A DNA stretch of 64,000 nucleotides. Source: an uncultured Rhodopila sp. Lineage in GTDB: Bacteria > Pseudomonadota > Alphaproteobacteria > Acetobacterales > Acetobacteraceae. Shown piece after piece: positions 44,755-54,140 of this stretch. The stretch spans positions 1-64,000 of the forward strand of contig NZ_CAIWTY010000087.1 in NCBI RefSeq assembly GCF_903915725.1. Reading direction: 5' to 3'. The notes below the pieces were generated by a model. The model was not told the origin of the DNA. It was given only the letters and a program-made list of their open reading frames with translations, and made no database searches. The translations under genes and the position numbers were made by a program. Position 1 is the first letter of the stretch, and every line of letters starts with the position of its first letter.

Positions 44755-45088
44755 CACCTGTCAGCGGTGACAGGAGTCCACGCGGACCGGCAGTGCGCCG
44801 GGAGACCGGTAAAGCGGTGGATGTTGAAAGTCCTCCATGATGAAGACCTGGCGAGCGACATCGGTCCCGATCGGTTGCGTCGCGCGTGGCTGCGGACCCG
44901 CCGCTGCGCGGCGGATTTGACACGGCTTGGCTACGCCTGCCGATGGACCGGATGATGGGGCTGGCGGAAACCCTGGAACGACGCCATCTACGCCATACCG
45001 GTGTCTTACCACATGGTTGCGCGCGCCACCCCGGGCAGTGCACACATGCGGTCCGACACAACCAGCAGATCGAAGAGACCGCACAGCC
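44755..45088. other. Intergenic region without recognised gene
   Basis: About 334 bp between panB and the M16 peptidase gene. A 62-codon frame at 44767-44955 has ordinary codon use but no ribosome site or recognisable motif. In many alphaproteobacteria threonine synthase precedes this peptidase; no remnant of it is seen here. The region probably holds the peptidase promoter. Confidence 0.5.
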
Positions 45089-46354
45089 ATGGATGAGCCG
45101 ATCCAAGTCACCCGCCTGCCGTCCGGTCTGACGGTCGTCACCGAACGCATGGATCGCGTCGAGACCGTTTCCGTCGGCGCCTATGTCGCCACCGGCTCGC
45201 GCAATGAAACCACCGAGGAAAATGGCGTCTCCCATTTCCTGGAGCACATGGCGTTCAAGGGCACCGCCTCGCGCAGCGCCGCCGCCATCGCCGAAGAGGT
45301 CGAGGCCGTCGGCGGCCACATCAACGCCTACACCGCGCGCGAGCAGACCGCGTATTACGTCAAGCTGCTGAAGGAGGACACCGCGCTTGGGTTCGACATC
45401 ATCGGCGACATCCTGACGCATTCGACCTTCGAACCCGAAGAACTGGAACGCGAGCGCAGCGTCATCCTCCAGGAAATCGGCCAGGCGAACGACACGCCCG
45501 ACGACATCATTTTCGACTATTTCCAGGCGACGGCCTTCCCAGACCAGCCGCTCGGCCGCGCGGTGCTGGGGTCCGCCGAGGCGATCAAGGGCATGGGTCG
45601 GTCGGTGCTGACCGGATATATGGGGCGCAACTACACCCATAGGAACATCGTCATCGCCGCCACCGGCAAGCTGCGGCATGAGGCGATTCTTGAGCTTGTG
45701 GACATGCATTTCGGCGACCTGCCCGAAGGTTCGCGGTCGCGCTTCGACGATGCCACATACAAGGGTGGCGAGTATCGGGAGGACCGCGACCTCGACCAGG
45801 TGCACGTCCTGCTCGGGTTTCCGTCCGTCGGGTACGGCGATCCGGATTATTATGCGACCCTTCTGCTGTCGACGCTTTTGGGCGGCGGCATGTCATCGCG
45901 GCTGTTCCAGGAGATCCGTGAAAAGCGCGGGCTGGTGTATTCGATCTACTCGTTCACCTCGCCGTTCAAGGATGGCGGCCTGTTCGGCATCTATGCCGGC
46001 ACCGGCGAAAGCGAGGCGGCGGAACTGATGCCGGTGGTGTTGGACGAACTCAACAAGGTTCAGCTTCACGTCAACGAGCCGGAGATCGCCCGTGCGCGCG
46101 CCCAGGTGAAGGCCAGCCTGCTGATGTCGCAGGAGAGTACCGGCAGCCGGTGCGAGCAGTTGGCACGGCAGATCCAGACCTTCAACCGGGTGATCTCGAC
46201 GGAAGAGGTCCTGGGGAAGATCAACGCGGTCACCGAGGCGGACGTCCGCCGCGCCGCCGTCCGCCATTTCCGCGCCGCCCCGACACTGGCGACGGTCGGG
46301 CCTTCGGAGCAGGTCCCCGGGCTTGGGAGCATTGTCGAGACACTGGCGGCGTAG
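45089..46354 (+). CDS. M16 family zinc peptidase (mitochondrial processing peptidase-like)
   Basis: Protein of 421 residues. The inverted zinc motif HxxEH is H49-E52-H53 in GVSHFLEHMAFKGT, with the distal Glu in the helix after INAYTAREQTAYYVK. It starts LPSGLTVVTERMDRVETVSV like alphaproteobacterial relatives of the mitochondrial processing peptidase beta subunit. The C-terminal half has LLSTLLGGGMSSRLFQEIRE, the glycine-rich inactive domain of M16 proteins. It is probably cytoplasmic or periplasmic with a role in peptide turnover; no signal peptide is seen. Confidence 0.93.
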   Translation: MDEPIQVTRLPSGLTVVTERMDRVETVSVGAYVATGSRNETTEENGVSHFLEHMAFKGTASRSAAAIAEEVEAVGGHINAYTAREQTAYYVKLLKEDTALGFDIIGDILTHSTFEPEELERERSVILQEIGQANDTPDDIIFDYFQATAFPDQPLGRAVLGSAEAIKGMGRSVLTGYMGRNYTHRNIVIAATGKLRHEAILELVDMHFGDLPEGSRSRFDDATYKGGEYREDRDLDQVHVLLGFPSVGYGDPDYYATLLLSTLLGGGMSSRLFQEIREKRGLVYSIYSFTSPFKDGGLFGIYAGTGESEAAELMPVVLDELNKVQLHVNEPEIARARAQVKASLLMSQESTGSRCEQLARQIQTFNRVISTEEVLGKINAVTEADVRRAAVRHFRAAPTLATVGPSEQVPGLGSIVETLAA

Positions 46355-46691
46355 CGTTCTTCCCCCTATCGTCATGGCCCCGCCCCGGCTTGTCCGGGCC
46401 AGCGGTCGCGGCAAGGTGCTGGCATAGGTGGCTCGGACAAGCCGACGCCTATCGATAGCGGGAGGCCGGCCCACCCGTGCCGGCAACGTTGCCGGCAATG
46501 CAAGAGAAGCAACTGATTGCTGTAGTTTTCGGAATGGAGGTGATACCATTTCAAAGATGACGGCCTTATCGTTGCCTTGGCCTACCGGATGCCGGTCACC
46601 GCGGTTATGCGCGGGACCGAAAGGTTCGGGCCATGACGCGTCCGGCCGGGATGAGGACGCGCAACGCCATGGCGCACGGCGCCCCCGCTGA
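46355..46691. other. Intergenic region upstream of the efflux operon
   Basis: About 337 bp. The left part (46371-46445) holds weak inverted GC-rich modules (GTCATGGCCCCGCCCCGGCT, CCGGGCCAGCGG, and later GGCTCGGACAAGCCG) reminiscent of the interspersed palindromes. The middle, around 46500-46560, is AT-richer and is the likely promoter of the YtcA-HlyD-FUSC-TolC genes. No gene is recognised. Confidence 0.5.
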
Positions 46692-46901
46692 ATGGGCGGC
46701 GCGCCAACCTTCTCCATCGCTGGTGCCTATTTTCCCGCGTGGATGGTGTGCCTGGTCTTGGGGATCGCATCGTCGCTGCTAGGACGCACCGTGTTCATCG
46801 CGCTTGGCATCGATAGACTTCTGCCGCTGAAATTCGGCGTCTATGTCTGCCTCGGACTGCTGGCCGGACTAGCGGTCTGGCTGTGGTATTTCCAGCAATG
46901 A
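46692..46901 (+). CDS. YtcA-like small membrane protein, lacking the lipoprotein signal
   Basis: Protein of 69 residues with two hydrophobic segments: FSIAGAYFPAWMVCLVLGIA then FGVYVCLGLLAGLAVWLWYF. YtcA proteins accompany HlyD and FUSC efflux genes and normally start with a lipoprotein signal (L-x-G-C) before the AP-S/T-F/I-x-x-x-G-AYFPAW motif. Here the frame begins MGGAPTFS directly after an in-frame TGA, so the lipobox part is missing. It overlaps the HlyD gene by ATGA. Its role in the pump is unknown. Confidence 0.75.
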   Translation: MGGAPTFSIAGAYFPAWMVCLVLGIASSLLGRTVFIALGIDRLLPLKFGVYVCLGLLAGLAVWLWYFQQ

Positions 46902-47935
46902 AGCCGCAGGAACAACGTTTTGGCCGCGTCATAGCGCTGGTGATTATCGCCGGCGCGGTCACGGCCAGCTTTGCCGCCTACCGCCAATCGCAAACCTCCG
47001 TTTCATCAGACGACGCCTCGATCGATGCGGATGTCGTGCACATTGCCGCGGCGGTCGCCGGCCGCGTCGCCGAGATGCGGGTCAGCGAGAACGAGCTGGT
47101 CAAGGCGGGAGATGAACTGTTCCGCCTCGATCCTGCTCCATACCAGCTTGCGGTCGATCAGGCGGAGTCGGACCTGGCGGTTGCCCGCGGACTGCTGGAA
47201 ACGCGCAGGCGCTCGATCGCGGTCGAGACATCCAACGCCACTGTCGCAACGCAGCAAATCGCGCATGCGGAGGAAAACCACGCGCTGGCTGCCCGGACGG
47301 TGGAACGGCTCCGCCCGCTCGCTGCGAAATCCTATATTCCCTACCAGCAGTTCGACCAGGCCCGCGTGGCCGAGGCCGACACAGCCACCGCACTCGCCCA
47401 GGCGCGCCAGGCGCAGATCGCCTCGCAACAGGCCATCGGCACCCTGGATGTGGAAACTGCCACCGTGCAGGCCAGGGAAGCAGCCCTTGCGATTGCTCGC
47501 CGGGCGCTGGACCAGACCGTAGTGCGGGCGCCGCATGATGGCCGTGTGACCGGACTCTCCGTGTTGTCGGGAGAGATCGTCGCTCCGGGCCAGTCGTTGT
47601 TCACCCTGATCGCCACCGATGCATGGTTTGTTTCCGCTAACATTCGCGAGGGCGACCTGGGTGCGATCCGATCCGGCGCGTGCGTCACGGCCTATTCGCT
47701 GATCGACCGCCGGCAGCCGATAAAGGGCGTCGTCGAAGGCATCGGTTGGGGCGTGCTCGACGAGGGGCGCATCGGCTTGCCGCGCGCCTTGCCCTATGTT
47801 GCGCGATCGATGAACTGGGTGCGGGTGGCGCAGCGATTCCCGGTCCGCATCCGCCTGATCGATCCGCCGGAACCCCTGATGCGCGCCGGAGCCAGCGCCG
47901 TGGTCGAAATCGGCTATGGCAACTCTTGCCGCTGA
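46898..47935 (+). CDS. HlyD/EmrA-like periplasmic adaptor (membrane fusion) protein
   Basis: Protein of 345 residues. An N-terminal membrane anchor (VIALVIIAGAVTASFAAY) is followed by the lipoyl half-motif DASIDADVVHIAAAVAGRVA. A coiled-coil hairpin (residues about 95-200, Gln/Ala/Glu-rich) comes next, then the second half-motif QTVVRAPHDGRVTGLSVLSG and a beta-barrel. It bridges the inner-membrane FUSC protein and outer-membrane TolC channel. The start ATG overlaps the ytcA-like stop, and the 3' end overlaps the FUSC gene by 20 bp. Confidence 0.92.
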   Translation: MKPQEQRFGRVIALVIIAGAVTASFAAYRQSQTSVSSDDASIDADVVHIAAAVAGRVAEMRVSENELVKAGDELFRLDPAPYQLAVDQAESDLAVARGLLETRRRSIAVETSNATVATQQIAHAEENHALAARTVERLRPLAAKSYIPYQQFDQARVAEADTATALAQARQAQIASQQAIGTLDVETATVQAREAALAIARRALDQTVVRAPHDGRVTGLSVLSGEIVAPGQSLFTLIATDAWFVSANIREGDLGAIRSGACVTAYSLIDRRQPIKGVVEGIGWGVLDEGRIGLPRALPYVARSMNWVRVAQRFPVRIRLIDPPEPLMRAGASAVVEIGYGNSCR

Positions 47936-49856
47936 GCCGCACGACGCACCCGGGGCCGGTTTATTCCCGGACCTGCAGCCCGCCCCCGGTCGGCTGGAAT
48001 TTGCCGTCCGGCTGACCGCGATCTGCACTCTGACAGCGCTGATCAACGAAATCTACGCACTGCCCGAGATCGCCCTCAGCGTCTATATCGCCTTCTTCCT
48101 CAACAAAGCGGACCGGGTTGGCAGCCTGATCCAGAATGTTGCGGTTATTGTGTTGATGTCGCTGCTTGTCGGCATCCTCTTCGTGCTCGCCAATCTGGTG
48201 CTGGACCAGCCGTTTCGTCTGGTGATCTGCATGGCTGCCGTTTCGTTGCTCGTGCTTTTCGTTGCAACGGCAAGCAAGCTCGATATCCTGGCAGGCGTAT
48301 TGGCGCTCATCGTGGCCTATGGCCTGGACGTCCTCGGCCAGGCGCCCCTCGGTGAGTTGGCTACGCGTGCGCTGCTCTATGCGTGGCTGTGCGCCTTTGT
48401 TCCCTGCGCGGTTTCAGTCGTGGTGAACCTCCTGGCGGCGCCGGCCCCGCGCAGCCTGGTTCAGCGCGAACTGGCACGGCGGATGCGGTTGGCGGCGGCC
48501 ATGCTGACGGAGTCAAACGATACGATCCGGCACGATTTGGCCGAGACCCTGCGGGAAGGCGACGCGGAGCTGCTGAAATTACTGAAATTTGCCGCCCTGG
48601 AGCGGACCTCGCCCGCAGCCGATATCGCCGCGCTGCGCTGTGCGGCGGGATCGACTGTCGCGCTGCTGACGCTTGTTCAAATGGCGGATCAAGAACCCGT
48701 CGCCAGTCTGCCCGCACCCGTGGCCGCGCCGATCGGCCGCGCGCTGACGGCCGCTGCGGAGGTTTTCGCCCGCGGTGACTATCCCACCGGCGTCGAAATA
48801 CGGCTGGAACCCGGGACGTGCGACGAACTCTCGGCGGGATCGGTCGCGATCGCCGATGGACTGGCCGATGTCGTGGCCACATTCGCCGAACCGATGCCGG
48901 AACCATCTGAAGGCCTACCGAAGCACGAAGGCGGCTTCTTCAAACCGGATGCTTTCAGCAATCCCGCTTATCAGCGCGGCGCGATCAAGACGACTGCCGC
49001 GGCGATGTTCTGCTATCTGTTCTACCAGCTTCTCGACTGGCCGGGTATTCATACCTGTATGATAACGTGTTATATCGTGGCGCTTGGCACCACGGCGGAC
49101 ACGATCCAGAAGATGCAACTGCGGATTGCCGGTTGCCTTATCGGCGCGGCCGTGGGGCTTGCGGCCATGATCTTCCTGATCCCGGATATTGTCTCGGTCG
49201 CCAGTTTGCTGGCGGTGGTGGTCGTGTGCCTTCTGCCGGCGGCATGGGTCGCCGCCGGGCGCGAAAGGATCGCCTATGCCGGATACCAGATCGCCTTCGC
49301 CTTCGTGCTGTGCGTGTTGCAGGGCAGCGGTCCCTCGTTCGATATGACCGTGGCCCGCGACCGGGTCATCGGCATCCTTATCGGCAACCTCGTCGTTCTC
49401 GCCGTTACCGTCACCATCTGGCCCGTCAGTGTCGGGGGGCGCATCGATGCCGGCATCCGCCGCGGGTTGGGACTGCTGCGTTCGCTTGCCGGCCCTGAAG
49501 CGAAACGCCGCGCGCTCGCCGAGGCGCAACGGTCGATCGGTTCGATCGTCAATGATCTGGAACTGATCGACTGCGAACCATCAACGGTTCGCCCCGCCGA
49601 CACCTGGATAAGCAGCCGTAAGGCAACCGTCGAACAGATGTCGCTGCTGTGCGGCCCGCTGTTGCTGACCGCATCCGGCCCGGTTGCCCACCGGCTTGAA
49701 GCGCTCGCCAACGGCGCGGATGTCGCCCTCGTAACGAAACCCAATGGCGCGTCTCCGTTCGCCGCAATCATCGATGCGCGGCTGCGCCGTATCGAGGCCG
49801 AATGCCGGGCGGAACGCACCGCAGCCAGCGGGGACACCCACTATGCGGTTCAGTAA
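47916..49856 (+). CDS. FUSC family inner-membrane efflux protein (MdtO/AaeB-like)
   Basis: Protein of 646 residues with two blocks of membrane segments (about residues 30-170 and 355-500) separated by a cytoplasmic or periplasmic helical domain and followed by a C-terminal soluble domain. This is the FUSC/aromatic acid exporter arrangement. Characteristic segments are IYALPEIALSVYIAFFLNKA in the first block and TCYIVALGTTADTIQKMQLR in the second. With the adaptor and TolC it probably exports aromatic acids or small drugs. Linkage to aromatic metabolism elsewhere in the window is suggestive only. Confidence 0.9.
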   Translation: MATLAAEPHDAPGAGLFPDLQPAPGRLEFAVRLTAICTLTALINEIYALPEIALSVYIAFFLNKADRVGSLIQNVAVIVLMSLLVGILFVLANLVLDQPFRLVICMAAVSLLVLFVATASKLDILAGVLALIVAYGLDVLGQAPLGELATRALLYAWLCAFVPCAVSVVVNLLAAPAPRSLVQRELARRMRLAAAMLTESNDTIRHDLAETLREGDAELLKLLKFAALERTSPAADIAALRCAAGSTVALLTLVQMADQEPVASLPAPVAAPIGRALTAAAEVFARGDYPTGVEIRLEPGTCDELSAGSVAIADGLADVVATFAEPMPEPSEGLPKHEGGFFKPDAFSNPAYQRGAIKTTAAAMFCYLFYQLLDWPGIHTCMITCYIVALGTTADTIQKMQLRIAGCLIGAAVGLAAMIFLIPDIVSVASLLAVVVVCLLPAAWVAAGRERIAYAGYQIAFAFVLCVLQGSGPSFDMTVARDRVIGILIGNLVVLAVTVTIWPVSVGGRIDAGIRRGLGLLRSLAGPEAKRRALAEAQRSIGSIVNDLELIDCEPSTVRPADTWISSRKATVEQMSLLCGPLLLTASGPVAHRLEALANGADVALVTKPNGASPFAAIIDARLRRIEAECRAERTAASGDTHYAVQ

Positions 49857-51375
49857 CGCAGCTTCCCTGCTGTGTTTGGGTCTCGGCCTCAGCGCCTGCG
49901 CGACATCGGCGCTGGACCTCGCGCCGCCGGACGCAAGCCGCCCGTGGCGGCCGCAAACGGCGGCGGACGGCCAGATCGTGTCAGGCAAGCCGGACATTCA
50001 GCCCGCCCCCGGCAGCGGATTCCAACTGCCCGAGAACCAGCAACTCGCGCATATCCGTCCCGCACCCGATCTGGAGCCGGGGAAGGTCTACGACCTGCCC
50101 GCGCTGATCGATCTTGCCGAAAGCCGGAACGCACTGACCGGTTCCGCCTGGAATGCCGCCCGCGACGCCGCACTTTCGGTCGGGATCGCTCGCAGCACCT
50201 ATCTTCCGCGCCTGACGGTTGCCGCACTCGGCGTCTACCAGCGGCAGGACCAGCCATCGGTCAATGTGGAGGGGTTCAGCGTCAGCAACCGGACCGCCGG
50301 GCAAGGCACCGTCAGCGCGGCATCCATGCAGTGGCTGCTGTTCGATTTCGGCCAGCGTGCGGCGCTGGTGGATGCCGCCGAGCAGGCTTCCATCGTTTCC
50401 AACATCGCCTTCACCGCCGCCCACCAGCAGGTCATCTACGACGTGGCGCTCGCCTTCTACGCCTATGCCGCCGCCCGCGATCGGCAGGCGGCCGCGAAAA
50501 GCTCGCTGGCGAACGCCGGATTGGTGCAGTCCGCCGCCGAGGCCAAACTGCGCCAGCAACAAGGCACGGTGGTCGAAACCGCCCAGGCGCGGTTGGGCAA
50601 GGCACAGGCGGAACTCGAGCAGGTGACCGCGGACGGGATGGTGCGGGACAAGTACCTCGCCCTGATCACCGCTGCGGGTCTCAGCCCGGTCACCCGGATC
50701 GACATCGCACAGGTGGACGGCCGCCCGATCGCCTCCCCGGCGACGCAGATGACCGAAGCCGCCATCGCCGATGCCATCGGACGGCGGCCTGACGTGTTGC
50801 AGGCCTATGCGTTGCAGCAAGCCGGCATGGCGCAGATCCGCGCCGCACAGGCCGAGTTCCTGCCGAAGGTGTTCGCGTCGGGCAACGTGTCCTACAGCAA
50901 TGGACAGTTGAACCTTACGGCCGTTCCGTCGGTCGGCGCGCAACCGCCTTTGGTCAATCTGTCCGGATCCGGTCTTGGCGCCAGCATCATTCTTGGCGTT
51001 ACGATGCCGATCTATGATGGCGGGACGAGGGCGGCTTTGCTGGGGCAGGCGAGGGCGAAGGCGGAGAACGCGAGCATTGCCCTGACGCACCGCCAGGACG
51101 ATGCCGTACGGCAGATCGTCCTGTCGGACAACGCGCTGCGCACCAGCATCGCGGCCTATGCCGCTACCTCCTCGCTGGTCGCCGCGGCGCAGACCAGCTT
51201 CGACGCGGCGCTGACGGCCTATCGGAACGGCGTCGGCTCCATCACCAGCGTCACGCTGGCGGAGACCGCGCTTGCCCGGGCCCGGCAGGCCCGCGCGGAT
51301 GCCTACAGCGCGGCGCTGACCGCGGCCGTCACGCTCGCCTTCGCGACCGGAACGTTGGGAAGTCCGCCTAATTGA
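49843..51375 (+). CDS. Outer-membrane efflux channel, TolC/OprM-type lipoprotein
   Basis: Protein of 510 residues. The ATG at 49843 opens a lipoprotein signal ending LGLGLSAC. The TolC fold is seen as two repeats of long Ala/Gln-rich helices, with TVSAASMQWLLFDFGQRAAL in the first and LGVTMPIYDGGTRAALLGQA in the second. RRPDVLQAYALQQAGMAQIR marks the second repeat start. It forms the exit duct for the HlyD-FUSC pump. It overlaps the FUSC gene by 14 bp and its end overlaps convergent hemJ by 8 bp. Confidence 0.92.
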   Translation: MRFSNAASLLCLGLGLSACATSALDLAPPDASRPWRPQTAADGQIVSGKPDIQPAPGSGFQLPENQQLAHIRPAPDLEPGKVYDLPALIDLAESRNALTGSAWNAARDAALSVGIARSTYLPRLTVAALGVYQRQDQPSVNVEGFSVSNRTAGQGTVSAASMQWLLFDFGQRAALVDAAEQASIVSNIAFTAAHQQVIYDVALAFYAYAAARDRQAAAKSSLANAGLVQSAAEAKLRQQQGTVVETAQARLGKAQAELEQVTADGMVRDKYLALITAAGLSPVTRIDIAQVDGRPIASPATQMTEAAIADAIGRRPDVLQAYALQQAGMAQIRAAQAEFLPKVFASGNVSYSNGQLNLTAVPSVGAQPPLVNLSGSGLGASIILGVTMPIYDGGTRAALLGQARAKAENASIALTHRQDDAVRQIVLSDNALRTSIAAYAATSSLVAAAQTSFDAALTAYRNGVGSITSVTLAETALARARQARADAYSAALTAAVTLAFATGTLGSPPN

Positions 51376-51823
51376 ACGGCTTCACGATCACCATGATGAC
51401 GATGATCACCATCAGCACCGTCGGCAGTTCGTTGGCGATGCGATAGAACCGCCCGCGCCGTGTGTTGGCGTCTCGCATGAAATCCTTGCGCCAGCGGCCC
51501 AGCGCCATGTGGAACGCGGTCATCAGGATCACGCAGAACAGTTTCGTGTGCCACCATCCGCTGGCCCAGTTGACCACGCCGGGAGTCATCACCAGCAGCA
51601 GCCCGAACGTCCATGTGGCGATCATCGCCGGGTTCATGATCTGCTTGAACAGCCGGTATTCCATCAGCTTGAAGCGCTCGGTCTCGACGCTGCCGATCTG
51701 CAGGTCGCAATGGTAGACGTAGAGCCGGGGCAGATAGAACAGCCCGGCCATCCACGCGACCATCGAGATCACATGAAAGGCCTTGAGCCAGGGATAATAG
51801 TCGATCAGCGCATCAATGGTCAT
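51368..51823 (-). CDS. hemJ: Protoporphyrinogen IX oxidase, HemJ type
   Basis: Membrane protein of 151 residues with four hydrophobic segments. HemJ oxidises protoporphyrinogen IX to protoporphyrin IX in haem (and bacteriochlorophyll) synthesis in bacteria lacking HemG/HemY. Conserved His-bearing segments are LKAFHVISMVAWMAGLFYLP and WWHTKLFCVILMTAFHMALG, and the Arg-rich loop RWRKDFMRDANTRRGRFYRI is typical. It overlaps the upstream HAD phosphatase gene by ATGA. Confidence 0.9.
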   Translation of the reverse strand: MTIDALIDYYPWLKAFHVISMVAWMAGLFYLPRLYVYHCDLQIGSVETERFKLMEYRLFKQIMNPAMIATWTFGLLLVMTPGVVNWASGWWHTKLFCVILMTAFHMALGRWRKDFMRDANTRRGRFYRIANELPTVLMVIIVIMVIVKPFN

Positions 51824-52512
51824 GGGGTTCCGTGCAGGTAGGAGCGAATCAGGTCAGGTAGCGCCTGAAGCGAGGAGAAGGGAATGCCGCCCGCCTGCGT
51901 CAGCGCCTTGCCGTCGCCTTTCGGGATATAGGCCAGGCACGTCATGCCCGCCGCCACCGCGCCGCGCACGCCGGCCAGCGAGTCCTCAATCACCAGGCAG
52001 CTTTCCGGCGGCACGCCCTCGGCCGCCGCCGCCTTCAGGAACAGTGCCGGGTCGGGCTTGCCGCGCTTGCCCAGCGTGATCAGGTCATAGGCGCTGTGCA
52101 CGCGGCCTTTCAGCATGTCGGCCAGGCCGGCATGGGTGAATTTGGCGGCCATTTCCTGGCGCGACGAATTAGAGGCGACGCGGAACGGCAGCCCCATCGC
52201 CAGCGTCGCCTCCAGCGCTTCCCGCGCGCCGGGCATGGCATATGCCTCCACCGCCATGACTTCGGTGACGCGCTGGACGATGCCGGCGACCCAATCGGGA
52301 CCCAGCGAGCGGCCAAGCTGGGCCTCCGCGGCGCGTTGGATATCGGCAAAGGTCAGGCCGACGAACAGCCGGTGGCATTCCTCGGGCGGGAGGTCCCATC
52401 CGGCTTGCAGCAGTTCCCGCGAAACGACCCGGTCGCACAGCGTTTCGCTGTCGATCAGGACGCCGTCGCAGTCAAAAATGACAAGGCGGAGAGGGGCAGG
52501 CATCTTCGGCAT
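51820..52512 (-). CDS. HAD-superfamily phosphatase (subfamily IA)
   Basis: Protein of 230 residues. Motif I is LVIFDCDGVLIDSE (nucleophile and acid Asp), motif II is VASNSSRQEMAA, and motif III/IV is KRGKPDPALFLKAA then CLVIEDSLAGVRGAVAAGM. The DGVLIDSE plus cap type resembles beta-phosphoglucomutase and GmhB/Gph-like sugar phosphatases; the substrate is unknown. ATG at 52512 has GGGGAAG upstream. It is translationally coupled to hemJ. Confidence 0.88.
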   Translation of the reverse strand: MPKMPAPLRLVIFDCDGVLIDSETLCDRVVSRELLQAGWDLPPEECHRLFVGLTFADIQRAAEAQLGRSLGPDWVAGIVQRVTEVMAVEAYAMPGAREALEATLAMGLPFRVASNSSRQEMAAKFTHAGLADMLKGRVHSAYDLITLGKRGKPDPALFLKAAAAEGVPPESCLVIEDSLAGVRGAVAAGMTCLAYIPKGDGKALTQAGGIPFSSLQALPDLIRSYLHGTP

Positions 52513-52727
52513 TTTTCGCTTCCCCGGATCGTGAATGCCTTGCTTTTGTCATCGCAGGCGCAGCGGCGCAATCCCCCGTGATCGTCCGCGTGCCGCACTG
52601 CGGTGCGTCACGACACCCGCCGCGACGACGCCGTTTGTAACGGTCTGCCGGCTGCCCGGGGCGATGTCTTCAACCTGTAGCCATTTCCGCCATTTCGCGA
52701 CATAAGACAGCTTCAGGAGACCCGCTT

Positions 52728-54140
52728 ATGCCGAACACCACCGCCGCCAGCGCCCAATCCGCCCGCCCATGGAACCCCGATTCCTGGCGCGACTGCCCGA
52801 TCCGGCAGGTGCCGACATACCCGGACGCGGCGAAGCTGGCGGACATGGAAGCCCGCCTGCGCAAATACCCGCCTTTGGTGTTCGCCGGCGAGGCCCGCCG
52901 CCTGAAGGCGCAGCTTGCCCTGGCCTCGGAAGGCAAGGCCTTTGTCCTGCAAGGCGGCGACTGCGCCGAGAGCTTCTCGGATTTCACCGCCAACGTCATC
53001 CGCGACACGTTCCGCGTGCTGCTGCAAATGGCGGTTGTGCTGACCTTCGGCGCCTCGCTGCCGGTGGTGAAGATGGGCCGCATGGCCGGCCAGTTCGCCA
53101 AGCCGCGCTCCTCCGACACCGAAACCATCGACGGCGTCACCCTGCCCAGCTATCGCGGCGACATCATCAACGGGCCGGAGTTCACCGAGGCCTCGCGCAT
53201 CCCCGATCCGGGCCGCATGGAGTTCGGCTACTTCCAGTCCGCCAGCACGCTGAACCTGCTGCGCGCGTTTTCCTCCGGCGGCTACGCCGATCTGTCCGAG
53301 GTGCATCGCTGGAATTTGGGCTTCGTGGAACGGTCGCCGCTGGCCGGGCGCTACAAGGACCTCGCCGGCCGGATTGATGAAACGCTGTCGTTCATGGCCG
53401 CCTGCGGCATGAGCAGCACCACCACCCGCGACCTGCGCGAGACCGATTTCTACATCAGCCATGAAGCGTTGCTGCTGCCGTACGAACAGGCGCTCAGCCG
53501 GGTCGATTCCACCACTGGTAATTGGTACGGCTGCTCCTCCCACTTCCTGTGGATCGGCGACCGCACCCGGCAGATCGATGGCGCCCATGTCGAGTTCCTG
53601 CGCGGCCTGCAAAACCCGCTCGGCGTCAAGCTCGGGCCGACCCAGGACCCGGATGAGTTGCTGAAGCTGCTGGATATCCTGAACCCGCGCAACGAAGCCG
53701 GCCGCATCACGCTGATCAGCCGGATGGGCGCCGACAAGATCCAGGCGCGCCTGCCGGCTTTGGTCCACGCCGTCGTGCGCTCCGGGCACAAGGTGCTGTG
53801 GCTGAGCGATCCGATGCACGGCAACACCATCAGCACGGTGGCGAAGCTGAAGACGCGGAATTTTGACTCGATCTTGCAGGAAGTGCGGAGTTTCTTCGAC
53901 ATCCACGCCGCGGAAGGCACCTGGGCGGGCGGCGTGCATGTCGAAATGACCGGCCAGGATGTCACCGAATGTATCGGCGGTGCGCATCGCCTGTCGGAGG
54001 CCGACCTGAGCGAACGCTATGAAACCTTCTGCGATCCGCGATTGAATGCCGAACAGGCGCTGGAACTGGCGTTCCTGGTGGCGGAGGAACTGAAATCCCG
54101 CCGCGTGCCGACGACGTCTCACGCTTTGGCCGCCCAGTGA
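52728..54140 (+). CDS. aroG: 3-deoxy-7-phosphoheptulonate synthase, class II
   Basis: Protein of 470 residues of the plant-type (class II) DAHP synthase family, catalysing the first step of the shikimate pathway from PEP and erythrose 4-phosphate. Features: [40 protein letters not shown] (metal-binding Cys), [40 protein letters not shown] and [13 protein letters not shown]. The start ATG has CAGGAG upstream. The gene after it starts within its stop (GTGA), an unusual pairing with NAD salvage. Confidence 0.95.
   Translation: MPNTTAASAQSARPWNPDSWRDCPIRQVPTYPDAAKLADMEARLRKYPPLVFAGEARRLKAQLALASEGKAFVLQGGDCAESFSDFTANVIRDTFRVLLQMAVVLTFGASLPVVKMGRMAGQFAKPRSSDTETIDGVTLPSYRGDIINGPEFTEASRIPDPGRMEFGYFQSASTLNLLRAFSSGGYADLSEVHRWNLGFVERSPLAGRYKDLAGRIDETLSFMAACGMSSTTTRDLRETDFYISHEALLLPYEQALSRVDSTTGNWYGCSSHFLWIGDRTRQIDGAHVEFLRGLQNPLGVKLGPTQDPDELLKLLDILNPRNEAGRITLISRMGADKIQARLPALVHAVVRSGHKVLWLSDPMHGNTISTVAKLKTRNFDSILQEVRSFFDIHAAEGTWAGGVHVEMTGQDVTECIGGAHRLSEADLSERYETFCDPRLNAEQALELAFLVAEELKSRRVPTTSHALAAQ

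Noticed and set aside
44738-45805. 355-codon minus-strand frame spanning the panB-M16 gap
   Set aside because: Most of it is antisense to the M16 peptidase; the portion in the gap has no start with ribosome site and no motif.
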